Source: Dysgonomonas sp. ZJ279
Lineage (GTDB): Bacteria > Bacteroidota > Bacteroidia > Bacteroidales > Dysgonomonadaceae
Reading direction: 5' to 3'
Length of the DNA: 64,000 nucleotides
Assembly (NCBI RefSeq): GCF_011039205.1
Contig: NZ_JAAKEL010000006.1
Location: 166,864-230,863 of the forward strand
Shown in pieces: positions 1 to 9,057 of this stretch; within the stretch, counting starts at the first letter, position 1, and each line of letters opens with the position of its first letter. Below the pieces are notes generated by a model. That model did not search any database. It was not told the DNA's origin and saw only the letters and a list, made by a program, of their open reading frames with translations. The position numbers and the translations under genes are program-made.

Positions 1-788
1 GCCGCTTTCTCAACACACATACACAGTGCATGGCGGTTGATATTGGCAGATAAATAGTCTAAACGATCGGTTAAATGAAGAATTTGAGGATAGGTCATAT
101 TCTCGCACATCTTCTCAATTCCACGATGAATATATCCGCTATGAACATCTATCTTTTTTACAATCTCACCGTCTAACGCAACTCTAAAGTGCATTACACC
201 ATGAGTGGATGGATGTTGTGGTCCTATATTGATGATATAAGCGTCATCTGCAAAGATGTTATTTTTCTCCTCTTTCAGTCCTTGCGGAGTCTCTACTATT
301 CGCGGAGCAATATCTTCAATCTCTTTACTTTCTAAAGAAACAGGATTCAAAACAGGATTTGCATCATAATCTTTCCTCAACGGAAAGCCAACCCAATCAC
401 TGTTAAGAAAGAAACGTCTCATATCGGGATTGTTTATAAAACGGATACCCAACATAGCAAATACTTCTCGCTCATTATAGTGAGCTGTCCCCCAAAGATC
501 GGTAACAGTATATAATAAAGGTTTTTCTCTATCTGTTGTACCTGTTTCGATAACAAGCTCTTTAGTAAGATCTTTGGATGAAGAAAGCAGGTATATTACA
601 CCTAATTTTTCTCCCCAATCCATTCCTGTTAGCTGGGCCAGATAGTCGAACGGCAATTCGGCATGATAACGAAGAGTTTTTGCTAAATGACGCAATTTGT
701 TAGGCTCTACAGTTACCGTAAGCTTATTTCTTTCTTCGATAACAGCCTCCGGTACAGCATCGAGTATTACCTTCTTGATATTTTCCAT
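1..788 (-). CDS. nuoCD: NADH-quinone oxidoreductase subunit C/D fusion (NuoCD), partial
   Basis: The 5' part of a fused NuoC-NuoD subunit of respiratory complex I, the peripheral arm that carries electrons towards the quinone site. Reading from the ATG at 788, residues 1 to about 150 match NuoC. After a linker the same frame enters NuoD near residue 185, with the conserved segment NIGPQHPSTHGVMHFR and then HSGYIHRGIEK. No stop separates the two parts, so this is a true fusion, as in other Bacteroidales. About 262 codons are present and the gene continues past base 1. It is third after nuoA and nuoB, 65 bases beyond the nuoB stop, and is probably cotranscribed with them. Confidence 0.93.
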   Translation of the reverse strand, partial: MENIKKVILDAVPEAVIEERNKLTVTVEPNKLRHLAKTLRYHAELPFDYLAQLTGMDWGEKLGVIYLLSSSKDLTKELVIETGTTDREKPLLYTVTDLWGTAHYNEREVFAMLGIRFINNPDMRRFFLNSDWVGFPLRKDYDANPVLNPVSLESKEIEDIAPRIVETPQGLKEEKNNIFADDAYIINIGPQHPSTHGVMHFRVALDGEIVKKIDVHSGYIHRGIEKMCENMTYPQILHLTDRLDYLSANINRHALCMCVEKA

Positions 789-853
789 CGATTATTAATA
801 AATAAAAGGCAAGGGATAAGCGAACTTACTCCTCCATTCAATATCTTTTGTTT

Positions 854-1417
854 TTACTTTTTTACTTTGAATAAGAATCGCTCTACTTTTATTTTACGTT
901 GCAATTGCATCAATCCGTAAAACAAGGCTTCGGGGCGGGGCGGGCATCCCGGAATATATACATCTACAGGAATAACTTCGTCAACGCCTTTCACTACATG
1001 ATAAGAATCGACAAACGGACCCCCCGAAATAGCACAACTACCCATTGCCACTACATATTTAGGTTCGGCCATCTGATCATAAACACGCTTCAACAATGGA
1101 GCCATTTTATGCACGATAGTGCCTGCCACTACAATTGTATCTGCCTGACGTGGACTGTTACGTGTAACCTCCATGCCAAAACGAGCCAGATCGTATTTTG
1201 AAGCAGCCGATGCCATAAACTCAATACCACAACAGCTTGTAGCAAAAGCCAAAGGCCATATAGAATTAGATCGTCCCCAGTTTATTAGATCGTCAAGTTT
1301 ACCGACTACAATACCAACTCCGTTGGATTGAAGCTCTTTAACGTATTCTTCAAGGTATTCGTTATCTTTAAATTCCTCATTCGGAATCCCTTTTATATAT
1401 ATATTCTTTACTTCCAT
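854..1417 (-). CDS. nuoB: NADH-quinone oxidoreductase subunit B
   Basis: Complex I subunit carrying the terminal N2 [4Fe-4S] cluster that reduces quinone. The ligand cysteines are visible in [19 protein letters not shown] and [10 protein letters not shown], and [11 protein letters not shown] is typical of the family. I prefer the ATG at 1417 (187 residues) over the in-frame ATG at 1438. The family usually begins close to this point, and an AAAGGAG stretch sits just before it. With this start it overlaps the nuoA 3' end by 10 bases, which suggests translational coupling. Confidence 0.95.
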   Translation of the reverse strand: MEVKNIYIKGIPNEEFKDNEYLEEYVKELQSNGVGIVVGKLDDLINWGRSNSIWPLAFATSCCGIEFMASAASKYDLARFGMEVTRNSPRQADTIVVAGTIVHKMAPLLKRVYDQMAEPKYVVAMGSCAISGGPFVDSYHVVKGVDEVIPVDVYIPGCPPRPEALFYGLMQLQRKIKVERFLFKVKK

Positions 1418-1761
1418 GACAAAGCTCCTTTCCTCCAAGCATAGGCTAAGCCTAGACCTAATATCAATATGAAAAATAATATGCTATACAAACCCTGCAT
1501 ACCCAAGTCACGCACTACTGTTGCCCACGGGAACAAGAATATAGTTTCCACGTCAAACATCAGATAAAGAATGGCATACAGATAATATCCCACTTTAAAT
1601 TGCATCCACGATGTGCCATGTGTAGGAATACCACACTCATAAGGCTCACCTTTTTGCGCATTAAATGATTTAGGAGAGAGCAACAGGGCCATGCCCAAAC
1701 CGGCACAGACTAAGGTCATCCCTGTAACTAAAACGACTAAAAAAAGAGCAGAAGAACTCAT
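1408..1761 (-). CDS. nuoA: NADH-quinone oxidoreductase subunit A
   Basis: Small membrane subunit of complex I, 117 residues with three hydrophobic segments at about 7-29, 62-84 and 90-110. The family signature YECGIPTHG (containing the conserved Cys) follows the first helix, and [12 protein letters not shown] is the usual acidic motif in the second. It is the first gene of the nuo operon, which runs leftwards. A Bacteroidetes-type -7 box lies about 136 bases upstream at 1897-1904. Confidence 0.95.
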   Translation of the reverse strand: MSSSALFLVVLVTGMTLVCAGLGMALLLSPKSFNAQKGEPYECGIPTHGTSWMQFKVGYYLYAILYLMFDVETIFLFPWATVVRDLGMQGLYSILFFILILGLGLAYAWRKGALSWK

Positions 1762-1896
1762 ATTTTTATTTTAAAGTTAGATCTATTATAGTTTTATAGT
1801 ATTTCAGTTCCTTTATCAAACGATTGTAATAAGAAATATAATATAATACACTCCATACACAATGGGCGCAAAATTAAAATTTTATTTCGTTATACA

Positions 1897-1904
1897 CAAA
1901 CTTA
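1897..1904 (-). promoter_or_regulatory. candidate -7 box for the nuo operon
   Basis: On the minus strand this reads TAAGTTTG, a full match to the Bacteroidetes -7 consensus TAnnTTTG. A TTG lies 24 bases further upstream, slightly too far for an ideal -33 element. It would give a leader of about 130 bases before nuoA. Confidence 0.4.
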
Positions 1905-1953
1905 AGACGCCAAATAATCGAAAATTGTCAACTGAACATTACAAAATTAACTG

Positions 1954-2880
1954 TTATGCCTTCTCCTTAACGATATAAATAGGTCTTCTCTTTGTTTCAA
2001 GATATGTTTTTGACAAATATTGGCCAAGAATACCCAAGCAGAAAAGCTGGATACCGCCAATGAAAAATATAATACAAATAGTAGAAGGATACCCATCTAC
2101 AGGATCTCCCCAGATAAGTGTTTTCATTATGATGACACAAATCATCAGAAAGGCGATGACACAAAACAAAATCCCAAAAGCCGATGCTATATATAAAGGT
2201 CTTGTAGAAAAAGCAATGATACCCTCTATCGAATAAAAGAACAAACTCAGAAACGACCACTTAGTAGCACCTGCAACCCGCTCTATATTTTCATACGAAA
2301 TCCATTTAGTATTGAACCCGACCCAGCCGAAAATACCTTTTGAAAAACGGTTATACTCGCTCAAGTCAATTATGGCATTTACCATTTGGCGGCTCATCAG
2401 GCGAAAATCACGAGCACCATCTACAATTTCGGTATCTGATATTTTATTTATCAACTGATAAAACTGCTTAGCAAAGAAAGATCGTATTGCCGGCTCCCCT
2501 TTGCGATCGAGGCGACGGGTTGCTACACAATCGTAGTCTTCGGTTTTAAGAGTATCATACATCTCTTTTAATAACGATGGCGGATCTTGTAAATCGGCAT
2601 CCATCAATGCGACATAATCGCCTGTCGACGCCTCTAGCCCGGCATAAATACCGGCTTCTTTGCCAAAGTTACGAGAGAATGATACATAACGGACACGGTT
2701 ATCCACATCTTTAAGTCCTTTGATTACCGATAATGTTTTATCTTTCGATCCGTCATTAACAAAAATAAATTCGAACTCTTGCCCGGACATACCTTCTGTT
2801 ACTTTCTTTAGTTCTTCATAAAGGAAGGGAAGTGCTTGCTCTTCATTATAGCAAGGTATTATTAAGGATATTTTATCCAT
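1954..2880 (-). CDS. family 2 glycosyltransferase, polyprenyl-phosphate type (DPM1/GtrB/ArnC-like)
   Basis: Predicted to move a sugar from a nucleotide donor to undecaprenyl phosphate on the cytoplasmic face of the inner membrane. Residues 4 to about 170 form a GT-A domain with IIPCYNEE at the start and the metal-binding DADLQDP at 94-100. Two hydrophobic helices at about 230-255 and 265-290 anchor it, the usual layout of GtrB-like enzymes; 308 residues is typical. The gene upstream on the same strand encodes a GT-C-like protein that could use the lipid-linked sugar. The sugar cannot be told from sequence. Confidence 0.85.
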   Translation of the reverse strand: MDKISLIIPCYNEEQALPFLYEELKKVTEGMSGQEFEFIFVNDGSKDKTLSVIKGLKDVDNRVRYVSFSRNFGKEAGIYAGLEASTGDYVALMDADLQDPPSLLKEMYDTLKTEDYDCVATRRLDRKGEPAIRSFFAKQFYQLINKISDTEIVDGARDFRLMSRQMVNAIIDLSEYNRFSKGIFGWVGFNTKWISYENIERVAGATKWSFLSLFFYSIEGIIAFSTRPLYIASAFGILFCVIAFLMICVIIMKTLIWGDPVDGYPSTICIIFFIGGIQLFCLGILGQYLSKTYLETKRRPIYIVKEKA

Positions 2881-2887
2881 GATATTG

Positions 2888-2895
2888 CAAATTTA
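2888..2895 (-). promoter_or_regulatory. candidate -7 box for the GT2 gene
   Basis: TAAATTTG on the minus strand ends 7 bases before the ATG at 2880, which would give an almost leaderless transcript. No clear -33 TTTG is visible, so this is weak. Confidence 0.3.
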
Positions 2896-2978
2896 GATAA
2901 AAACAATATTATAAAGTTTGATCATTTCTGAATCACAAAGCTAATAATAAATAGAATACAGATCTTTGTTATCTTTAA

Positions 2979-4547
2979 TTATTTCCGCTTCACTCTATAA
3001 ACATTAAAATGTCTCAGCTTATTTGGAATATCTTCTAATTTATATCCCTCGGGTAAAAAACAATTCTCAGAAAGACCGGGCACAGCAAAAACATATACAT
3101 CATCATATTTTTCGATCTTAGAAAAAGAATCTTTTTCTGATGAAAATTCAACAATCCTATCATCTGCCCAATATGGTATTAGTAAAGCTTGCACCCATGG
3201 CGCCTGACCAATCGAATCAGAATTGACAATTAACATTGGAACCTTCTGACTTTCAACACAATTTACTTTAACATAGGGAACACCCCAATATACATCGTCT
3301 TTAAGAATCCCTTTACTCAATGTGAAAGCAAAAAACAGAACAAACAAAAACTGCTGTTTGCGAGAATCGAAATACGATAAAACAAAAGGAATAAATAATG
3401 ACACAATCGGCAGAGCAGAAACACCATAGCGAATAGCTTTGTATGGAGCTAATATAAAAACAATCAGAATCCAAAATAAAGCACAAACAGAAAGTAGCAA
3501 TGGCAGAAAGGATTTTATATCTTGATTGTTACCCTTTCTTCTTTGCATGAAAATAAAGGCTACCGAAAGAACAAGTACTCCAACTGAATATATATCAAGA
3601 AAGAATGAACAAAGCTCTTTAGCCAGTCCTTCAATTGACAATAAAATATTTGCGATCACCCCGTCTCCGCCTAACTTTTCTATGGCTTGTGTACCGCGTT
3701 CTGCGATAAGGAAGCTATTGTAATTGGAATAAACTGTCAAAACGAATATATAGGACAAAACAAGGGTACATATCAAAAAAGAAATATTATACTTCTGTTT
3801 TTTCTTATAAGAAAAAAACACCAAGGCAAATCCTAAAATAATAACATAAAATACTGCAAAATAGCCAGACAGAAAAACCAGCGCCGTAGCTATCGCAATT
3901 AGAAGCATATTTTTCCATGTATCGAACCTCACCCTATCTTGTATTGACAAATAACACAAAACAAACACAAAAGAGAATAATACAAGAATGGTTTCTTGTA
4001 ACTGATATGGCCTAAAAAACAAAGTATTCGCTATGGAGGCAGGGTTAAGGAATGCAATAGCAAGGGTGCATATTACGAGAATTTTATTTGAGAATAATTT
4101 ACGAGACAACCCGCATAATAAAAAGAAGCCACAAGCAAACAGCAGGAGATTCAAAATGAAACCTCTCATCAATATTTGATCAAAAACTGTTGTATCAGCT
4201 CCCCAAAAACTTATGCGTAAAAAAGAATAATACAGATTTGTGTGTGGATCGTCTCTCGTCGAATTACGCAAAGATCTTACATCTTGAAAAATACTTTTTA
4301 AAGAATTATCATCTGACAATAAAATAGCTTTCAGTTCTCGTCCTGTGTATACGGCACTATCATCTTTAAACTCTTCGGTCCATCCGTAGGTATTATAAGT
4401 AGATAATATTACAGAAAGGTGCTCATCTAAAAATAAATGTTCTTTATCCATAAACTTTAAGCAACGAATACCGGTAGCCAAAACAAAGACTAATAAAACC
4501 CAAAACCAAAACGAACGAAAAATCTTTACCAGAATACTATAATTCAT
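2979..4547 (-). CDS. multi-spanning membrane protein, GT-C glycosyltransferase-like
   Basis: 522 residues with about eleven hydrophobic segments and a soluble C-terminal tail of about 110 residues. An acidic first periplasmic loop (LFLDEHLS near 38-45, then DDPHTNLYYS near 99-108) follows the first helix. This arrangement resembles ArnT/PMT-like GT-C enzymes, which use polyprenyl-phosphate sugars, but I cannot place it in a defined family. The downstream GT2 on the same strand is a plausible supplier of its donor. It has its own well-formed promoter, so the two need not be one operon. Confidence 0.6.
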   Translation of the reverse strand: MNYSILVKIFRSFWFWVLLVFVLATGIRCLKFMDKEHLFLDEHLSVILSTYNTYGWTEEFKDDSAVYTGRELKAILLSDDNSLKSIFQDVRSLRNSTRDDPHTNLYYSFLRISFWGADTTVFDQILMRGFILNLLLFACGFFLLCGLSRKLFSNKILVICTLAIAFLNPASIANTLFFRPYQLQETILVLFSFVFVLCYLSIQDRVRFDTWKNMLLIAIATALVFLSGYFAVFYVIILGFALVFFSYKKKQKYNISFLICTLVLSYIFVLTVYSNYNSFLIAERGTQAIEKLGGDGVIANILLSIEGLAKELCSFFLDIYSVGVLVLSVAFIFMQRRKGNNQDIKSFLPLLLSVCALFWILIVFILAPYKAIRYGVSALPIVSLFIPFVLSYFDSRKQQFLFVLFFAFTLSKGILKDDVYWGVPYVKVNCVESQKVPMLIVNSDSIGQAPWVQALLIPYWADDRIVEFSSEKDSFSKIEKYDDVYVFAVPGLSENCFLPEGYKLEDIPNKLRHFNVYRVKRK

Positions 4548-4616
4548 ATTACCGAGAATAAATTTGTAAAGCTTAAATAACTAAGCCAAATTAGAATTGG
4601 AGAGTTAAATAGACCG

Positions 4617-4647
4617 CAAAAGTAAAAATTAAAGCAAAGACGACAAA
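4617..4647 (-). promoter_or_regulatory. Bacteroidetes-type promoter for the GT-C-like gene
   Basis: On the minus strand TTTG (4647-4644), a 19-base spacer, then TACTTTTG (4624-4617) fit the -33/-7 consensus exactly. It lies just after the mutY stop and about 70 bases before the start at 4547. Confidence 0.6.
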
Positions 4648-4649
4648 CA

Positions 4650-5705
4650 TCAATCAGAAAGAAGATACTTTTCTACCAATCGCGAAACCGGATAATCATC
4701 GACCGTTTCAGCTTCTATTTGTAAGTAATCAGGAAAATCCCCGCGTTCAATTTCTATTCGATAAAAATTAGCATAAATTATCTGATGTGACAAGACATGC
4801 TTCATTTGTGACACCAAAGTGATTGTCACTCCCTCCACATTATCAAACAGCTTAACAAAAGACTCATCCTTCTGCAATCGTTCTATGGATAAGCTTTCGG
4901 AAGTTTCAATCAGCGGCAATTCATAAAGTCCATGCCAAATATCTTTAGCTCCACGTTTGTTCAAATACATTTTATCGTTGTGACGAATATCCAAGTAATT
5001 AAAATAGCGATTTCGAACCTTAGTCTTGCCTTCTTTAACGGGGTAAGATGACACCTTATTATATAAATATGCCTGACAAAAATCTGCCATTGGACATATT
5101 TGGCAATTGGGAGACATAGGAACACACTGCAAAGCCCCAAATTCCATGATAGCCTGATTATGCAAACCCGGTTCTTCCTCATTGAGCAAAGACTGAGCCA
5201 ATTGAGCAAAAACCTTTTTGCCGGATGTTGTATCTATAGCGTCATCAACAGCAAATATACGCGACAACACCCGATACACGTTGCCATCGACTACGGCATA
5301 GGGCTGATTATATGCAAAAGAAACAATTGCAGCAGCAGTATACTCCCCTATACCTTTTAATGCTAAAACATCTTTATATTCGCGTGGAAATACTCCTTTA
5401 TATATACCTGCTATTATTTGAGCCGTTGCATGAAGATTTCGTGCCCTACTATAATAGCCTAAACCTTGCCATAATTTCAACACTTCGCCCTCGTCGGCGA
5501 CGGCTAAACTACTCACATCAGGGAAACGGTAAATAAAACGATCGAAGTATGCCCAGCCCTGATCGACCCGTGTTTGCTGCAATATTATTTCCGATATCCA
5601 TATTATATAAGGATCGTTTGTTTCCCGCCAGGGTAATTCCCGCTTATTCTTTTCATACCATTGTGTCAGCAATGCACTCAATCTTAAGTTTTTCCCTTCA
5701 ACCAT
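4650..5705 (-). CDS. mutY: A/G-specific adenine glycosylase MutY
   Basis: Base-excision repair enzyme that removes adenine mispaired with 8-oxoguanine. The catalytic Glu39 is in SEIILQQTRVDQ. The helix-hairpin-helix LKGIGEYTAAA (about 116-126) precedes catalytic Asp140 in AVVDGNVYRVL. Cys194, Cys201, Cys204 and Cys210 (C-x6-C-x2-C-x5-C) bind the [4Fe-4S] cluster. The C-terminal 120 residues are the NUDIX-like domain that recognises 8-oxoG. The 351 residues match normal MutY length. It is divergent from hup, with promoters overlapping in the 138-base gap. Confidence 0.95.
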   Translation of the reverse strand: MVEGKNLRLSALLTQWYEKNKRELPWRETNDPYIIWISEIILQQTRVDQGWAYFDRFIYRFPDVSSLAVADEGEVLKLWQGLGYYSRARNLHATAQIIAGIYKGVFPREYKDVLALKGIGEYTAAAIVSFAYNQPYAVVDGNVYRVLSRIFAVDDAIDTTSGKKVFAQLAQSLLNEEEPGLHNQAIMEFGALQCVPMSPNCQICPMADFCQAYLYNKVSSYPVKEGKTKVRNRYFNYLDIRHNDKMYLNKRGAKDIWHGLYELPLIETSESLSIERLQKDESFVKLFDNVEGVTITLVSQMKHVLSHQIIYANFYRIEIERGDFPDYLQIEAETVDDYPVSRLVEKYLLSD

Positions 5706-5764
5706 GTAGTTTAATATATGATAATCTCATGTTTAACTGCTTTTTTTACAAAAAATGAGTTTTA

Positions 5765-5799
5765 TTTGTTTCAAAGGTAAATAAAAAGCTATATATTTG
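5765..5799 (+). promoter_or_regulatory. hup promoter, overlapping the divergent mutY -7 box
   Basis: TTTG (5765-5768) and TATATTTG (5792-5799), 23 bases apart, form a plausible -33/-7 pair for hup. On the other strand TACCTTTG (5779-5772) is a full -7 match for mutY. The two promoters overlap. Confidence 0.5.
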
Positions 5800-5843
5800 C
5801 AGTCCAAAAATTTAATTGTTTAGAACTATAAAAAAATAAAAAA

Positions 5844-6119
5844 ATGACAAAAGCTGACATCGTTAACGAAATTGCGAAAAATACAGGTATTGACAAAGCT
5901 ACTGTATTAAAAACAGTTGAATCATTCATGGACGTTGTAAAAGACTCACTTAGCAAGAATGAAAACGTTTACTTAAGAGGATTTGGAAGTTTCATCGTGA
6001 AAACTAGAGCACAAAAAACAGCTCGTAACATTTCTAAAAACACTACAATTATTATACCTGCACATTCTATCCCTGCATTTAAGCCGGCTAAAACTTTTGT
6101 TATACAGGTAAGAAAATAA
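5844..6119 (+). CDS. hup: HU-family DNA-binding protein
   Basis: A 91-residue histone-like protein that bends and compacts DNA as a dimer. It has the MTKADIVNEIAKNTGI start, the GFGSF turn (about 48-52), the basic arm with TARNISKN, and the C-terminal helix PAFKPAKTFV. The usual RNPxT arm sequence is altered to RNISKNT, as in some Bacteroidetes HU paralogues. It opens a probable hup / small basic protein / rng unit. Confidence 0.95.
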   Translation: MTKADIVNEIAKNTGIDKATVLKTVESFMDVVKDSLSKNENVYLRGFGSFIVKTRAQKTARNISKNTTIIIPAHSIPAFKPAKTFVIQVRK

Positions 6120-6160
6120 AAAATTACATCAACAATTATTAATTTCTAAATATAAAAAAT

Positions 6161-6253
6161 ATGCCAAGCGGAAAAAAAAGAAAAAGACATAAAATGTCTA
6201 CGCACAAGCGCAAAAAGAGACTAAGAAAAAACAGACACAAAAAGAAAAAATAA
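6161..6253 (+). CDS. 30-residue basic protein, mS38-like (AURKAIP1/COX24 domain)
   Basis: A very short gene from the ATG at 6161 to TAA at 6251: MPSGKKRKRHKMSTHKRK, then ten of the last twelve residues basic. More than half of all residues are Lys, Arg or His. As I recall, near-identical short proteins are annotated across Bacteroidetes as AURKAIP1/COX24-domain proteins, related to the tail of mitochondrial ribosomal protein mS38. A structural role in the small ribosomal subunit is therefore likely but inferred. It sits 41 bases after hup and about 190 bases before rng. Confidence 0.75.
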   Translation: MPSGKKRKRHKMSTHKRKKRLRKNRHKKKK

Positions 6254-6442
6254 GGTCTGACATTTTTCTATGAAATGGAAATATACAAGAACAAACTTAT
6301 AAATTAATAGATTTTAGGTTTGTTCTTTGTGTATTTTGAGAAATAGGTTTATCTGCAAGGAATAAACAAATCCACTTATTAGTTTAAACATTTAGTCAAA
6401 GAATTATGTTTAATCTTCTACACCCTAATAATTAAATAAAAT

Positions 6443-8017
6443 ATGAATAGCGAACTTGTAGTTGATGTTCAACCGAACGAAATCTCAATCGCTGTACTCG
6501 AAGATAAAAAATTAGTCGAGTTACAGAAAGAAGGAAGAGATGCATCGTTTGCAGTTGGTAACATCTATGCCGGCAAAGTAAAGAAAATAATGCCCGGCCT
6601 CAACGCTGCTTTTGTAGATATAGGGTACAAAAAAGATGCTTTTCTTCACTACTTAGACCTTGGTGCTCAATTCAGGTCTGTAGACAAATTTCACAAACAG
6701 GCTATTGCTGACAAAAAGAAATTCCCCAATATTTCTAAAATGAAATTAGAGCCGGATATCAACAAAGAAGGCTCAATCAGCGATATACTAAAATCAGGAC
6801 AAGAAATTCTTGTTCAAATTGCAAAGGAACCAATTTCGACGAAAGGACCACGGCTTACAGCCGAACTCTCACTGGCAGGACGTTTTCTCGTGCTTATTCC
6901 GTTTAACGATAAAGTTTCTGTCTCGCAGAAAATAAAATCGAAAGAGGAACGTGCCCGACTTCGCCAGTTGATACAGAGTATCAAACCTAAGAACTTCGGA
7001 GTTATAGTACGAACTGTAGCCGAAGGAAAAAAGGTTGTAGAATTGGATACAGAATTAAAAACTCTCTTTAGACGATGGGAAGATAATTTACCGAAAATAC
7101 AAAAGAGTAAATTACCAACCGTTGTTTACGAAGAGACTGGACGTATCGTAGCCTTACTGCGAGACGTTTTCAATCCGAGCTTTCAGGAGATCCATGTAAA
7201 TGATCAAGAAACTCTTAATCAGATAAAGGATTATATAACAATTATTGCTCCCGAGAAGAAGAATATAGTAAAAGACTATACAGGAGAGCTTCCTATATTT
7301 GATAACTTCAATGTTACAAAGCAGATTAAAGCCCTTTTCGGCAAAACAGTTACTTTCCGAAATGGAGCATACCTTATCATTGAACACACAGAGGCGTTAC
7401 ACGTTGTAGATGTCAACAGCGGAAACAGATCTAAAAACCCTGAAGCAGGACAAGAAAATAATGCTTGGGAAGTAAATTCCGCAGCAGCAGAGGAGATAGC
7501 CCGACAATTACGATTACGAGACATGGGGGGAATTATCGTAATCGACTTTATAGATATGACGGAAGGAGAGCACCGTAGCCAGCTAATAGCTAAAATGCAG
7601 GAATTAATGTCTAAGGATCGTGCCAAACACAACATATTGCCATTGAGCAAGTTTGGATTGATGCAAATCACTCGCCAGCGCGTACGACCCGAGATGGAAA
7701 TATCGACCACAGAAATATGCCCGAACTGTTTTGGCAAAGGGGAGATAAGACCGTCTATTTTATTTACAGACACCTTGCGCATGAAAATAAGCTATTTGGT
7801 TAACCAATTGAACGTGAAGAAATTTACTTTACATGTACACCCATATGTAGCAGCATTCATCAACAAAGGTTTTATATCATTGAATATGAAATGGAGATGG
7901 AGATATGGCAGAGGAATTAAAATAATTCCAAACCAGAATCTAGCATATCTCGAATATCATTTCTATGATGAAAACAAAGATGAAATAGATATGAAACAAG
8001 ATTTTGAAATAAAGTAG
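6443..8017 (+). CDS. rng: ribonuclease E/G family endoribonuclease
   Basis: Single-strand endoribonuclease involved in rRNA maturation and mRNA turnover, 524 residues, the size of RNase G rather than RNase E. An S1-like RNA-binding domain spans about residues 35-125. The two catalytic Asp residues that bind Mg2+ are in HVVDVNSGNRS (about 322) and IVIDFIDM (about 367). CPNCFGKG near 425 is the zinc-link motif that joins subunits. The long RNase E scaffold tail is absent. A bidirectional terminator follows. Confidence 0.93.
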   Translation: MNSELVVDVQPNEISIAVLEDKKLVELQKEGRDASFAVGNIYAGKVKKIMPGLNAAFVDIGYKKDAFLHYLDLGAQFRSVDKFHKQAIADKKKFPNISKMKLEPDINKEGSISDILKSGQEILVQIAKEPISTKGPRLTAELSLAGRFLVLIPFNDKVSVSQKIKSKEERARLRQLIQSIKPKNFGVIVRTVAEGKKVVELDTELKTLFRRWEDNLPKIQKSKLPTVVYEETGRIVALLRDVFNPSFQEIHVNDQETLNQIKDYITIIAPEKKNIVKDYTGELPIFDNFNVTKQIKALFGKTVTFRNGAYLIIEHTEALHVVDVNSGNRSKNPEAGQENNAWEVNSAAAEEIARQLRLRDMGGIIVIDFIDMTEGEHRSQLIAKMQELMSKDRAKHNILPLSKFGLMQITRQRVRPEMEISTTEICPNCFGKGEIRPSILFTDTLRMKISYLVNQLNVKKFTLHVHPYVAAFINKGFISLNMKWRWRYGRGIKIIPNQNLAYLEYHFYDENKDEIDMKQDFEIK

Positions 8018-8032
8018 AAATCTACAATAAAT

Positions 8033-8062
8033 AAAAGCCCGACAATTAATTATCGGGCTTTT
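8033..8062. terminator. bidirectional rho-independent terminator between rng and the barrel gene
   Basis: A perfect 10-bp stem (AAAAGCCCGA with TCGGGCTTTT) has A-rich and T-rich flanks, so it works for both converging genes. Confidence 0.85.
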
Positions 8063-8114
8063 ATTATTCTCATTTATCTCACCTAATTCGGTCAAGATAA
8101 GACTTTTTCTATAC

Positions 8115-8684
8115 TTAAAAGTCTTTTATTTCTTTCACTAGTTTTTTAGAAGGCAGATAGATTTGGAATCCAACCCCAAATGAAAGACCATGAGTGTAAG
8201 CTGATGAACCGAAACCAACTATACCATCGTATTTCAGCAAACCTTCAATACCCACAGAAGGAGTAATAAAATAAGAAATACCGGGACCAAATCCAAAACC
8301 TAAACCAGTAGTGTTCGAACTATTCACTCTATTACTAATCCCCTGAAAGCCAGTATTAGCTTCAACAAAGAATTTAGTATTTCTAAAAGCAGGAACCTTA
8401 TCGACACCAACAAAATAACGAGCCAAAGGTCCTACTCCATAAGTATAAACATTTCCATCCTGCCCATTAACATGGTTTAAACCAAACTGTCCGTAAGCTC
8501 CGACTGCTAGTCCGTCTCTTATAAACCAAGCAGCCTTAGGTGTAAATTGGAAAGACGTTTGACTATCAAACGTCAAATTTAAATCAGCCACATTAGCTCC
8601 TACTAAAACGTTTCCCTGGCTTATCTGGGCTTTTGCCACATTTACTCCTAATAGAAGTATAGCGAATACAATTATCTTTTTCAT
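8115..8684 (-). CDS. small outer-membrane beta-barrel protein
   Basis: 189 residues with a cleavable signal peptide (about 1-19, ending NVAKAQ). Alternating hydrophobic/aromatic strands and many glycines follow, typical of eight-stranded OmpA/OprF-like barrels (porin family, PF13505/PF13568). There is no peptidoglycan-binding domain. The function is unknown, possibly structural or adhesive. It converges on rng and stands alone. Confidence 0.7.
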   Translation of the reverse strand: MKKIIVFAILLLGVNVAKAQISQGNVLVGANVADLNLTFDSQTSFQFTPKAAWFIRDGLAVGAYGQFGLNHVNGQDGNVYTYGVGPLARYFVGVDKVPAFRNTKFFVEANTGFQGISNRVNSSNTTGLGFGFGPGISYFITPSVGIEGLLKYDGIVGFGSSAYTHGLSFGVGFQIYLPSKKLVKEIKDF

Positions 8685-9057
8685 AAATAAATAATTTAAT
8701 TAATAAAGACGCTTATTTAAAGAATATAAAACAAACTTTTTATTAATTTGTTTTAAATTTAACTAATACAGAAGGCAAACTTAATATATATTCACACATT
8801 ACTAAAACAAACAAATACTATCCTTAACGTAAAAACCTGCAACAATTAGCCCAAAGAATAGATTCGAAGTATATCTAACAAAACATTCTTAAAATAAGCA
8901 ATTAAATAAATACACTTAAAATACACACTTATTATATTTTAACATTAAATCGCAAAATATTCAATAGACATCCATTGTTAATAAGCGTTTTCACAGACAT
9001 ATTATATTAATTTAAAAATATATCTTTGTATTAATCAATAATAACCTAACGAAAATC
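8685..9057. other. AT-rich divergent intergenic region
   Basis: About 370 bases between divergent genes, very A+T rich and without a convincing open frame. The only signal I can support is a -7 box (TATCTTTG, 9023-9030) for the GH92 gene. Confidence 0.5.
9023..9030 (+). promoter_or_regulatory. candidate -7 box for the GH92 gene
   Basis: TATCTTTG matches TAnnTTTG fully and lies 27 bases before the ATG. No clear -33 element is seen. Confidence 0.4.
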
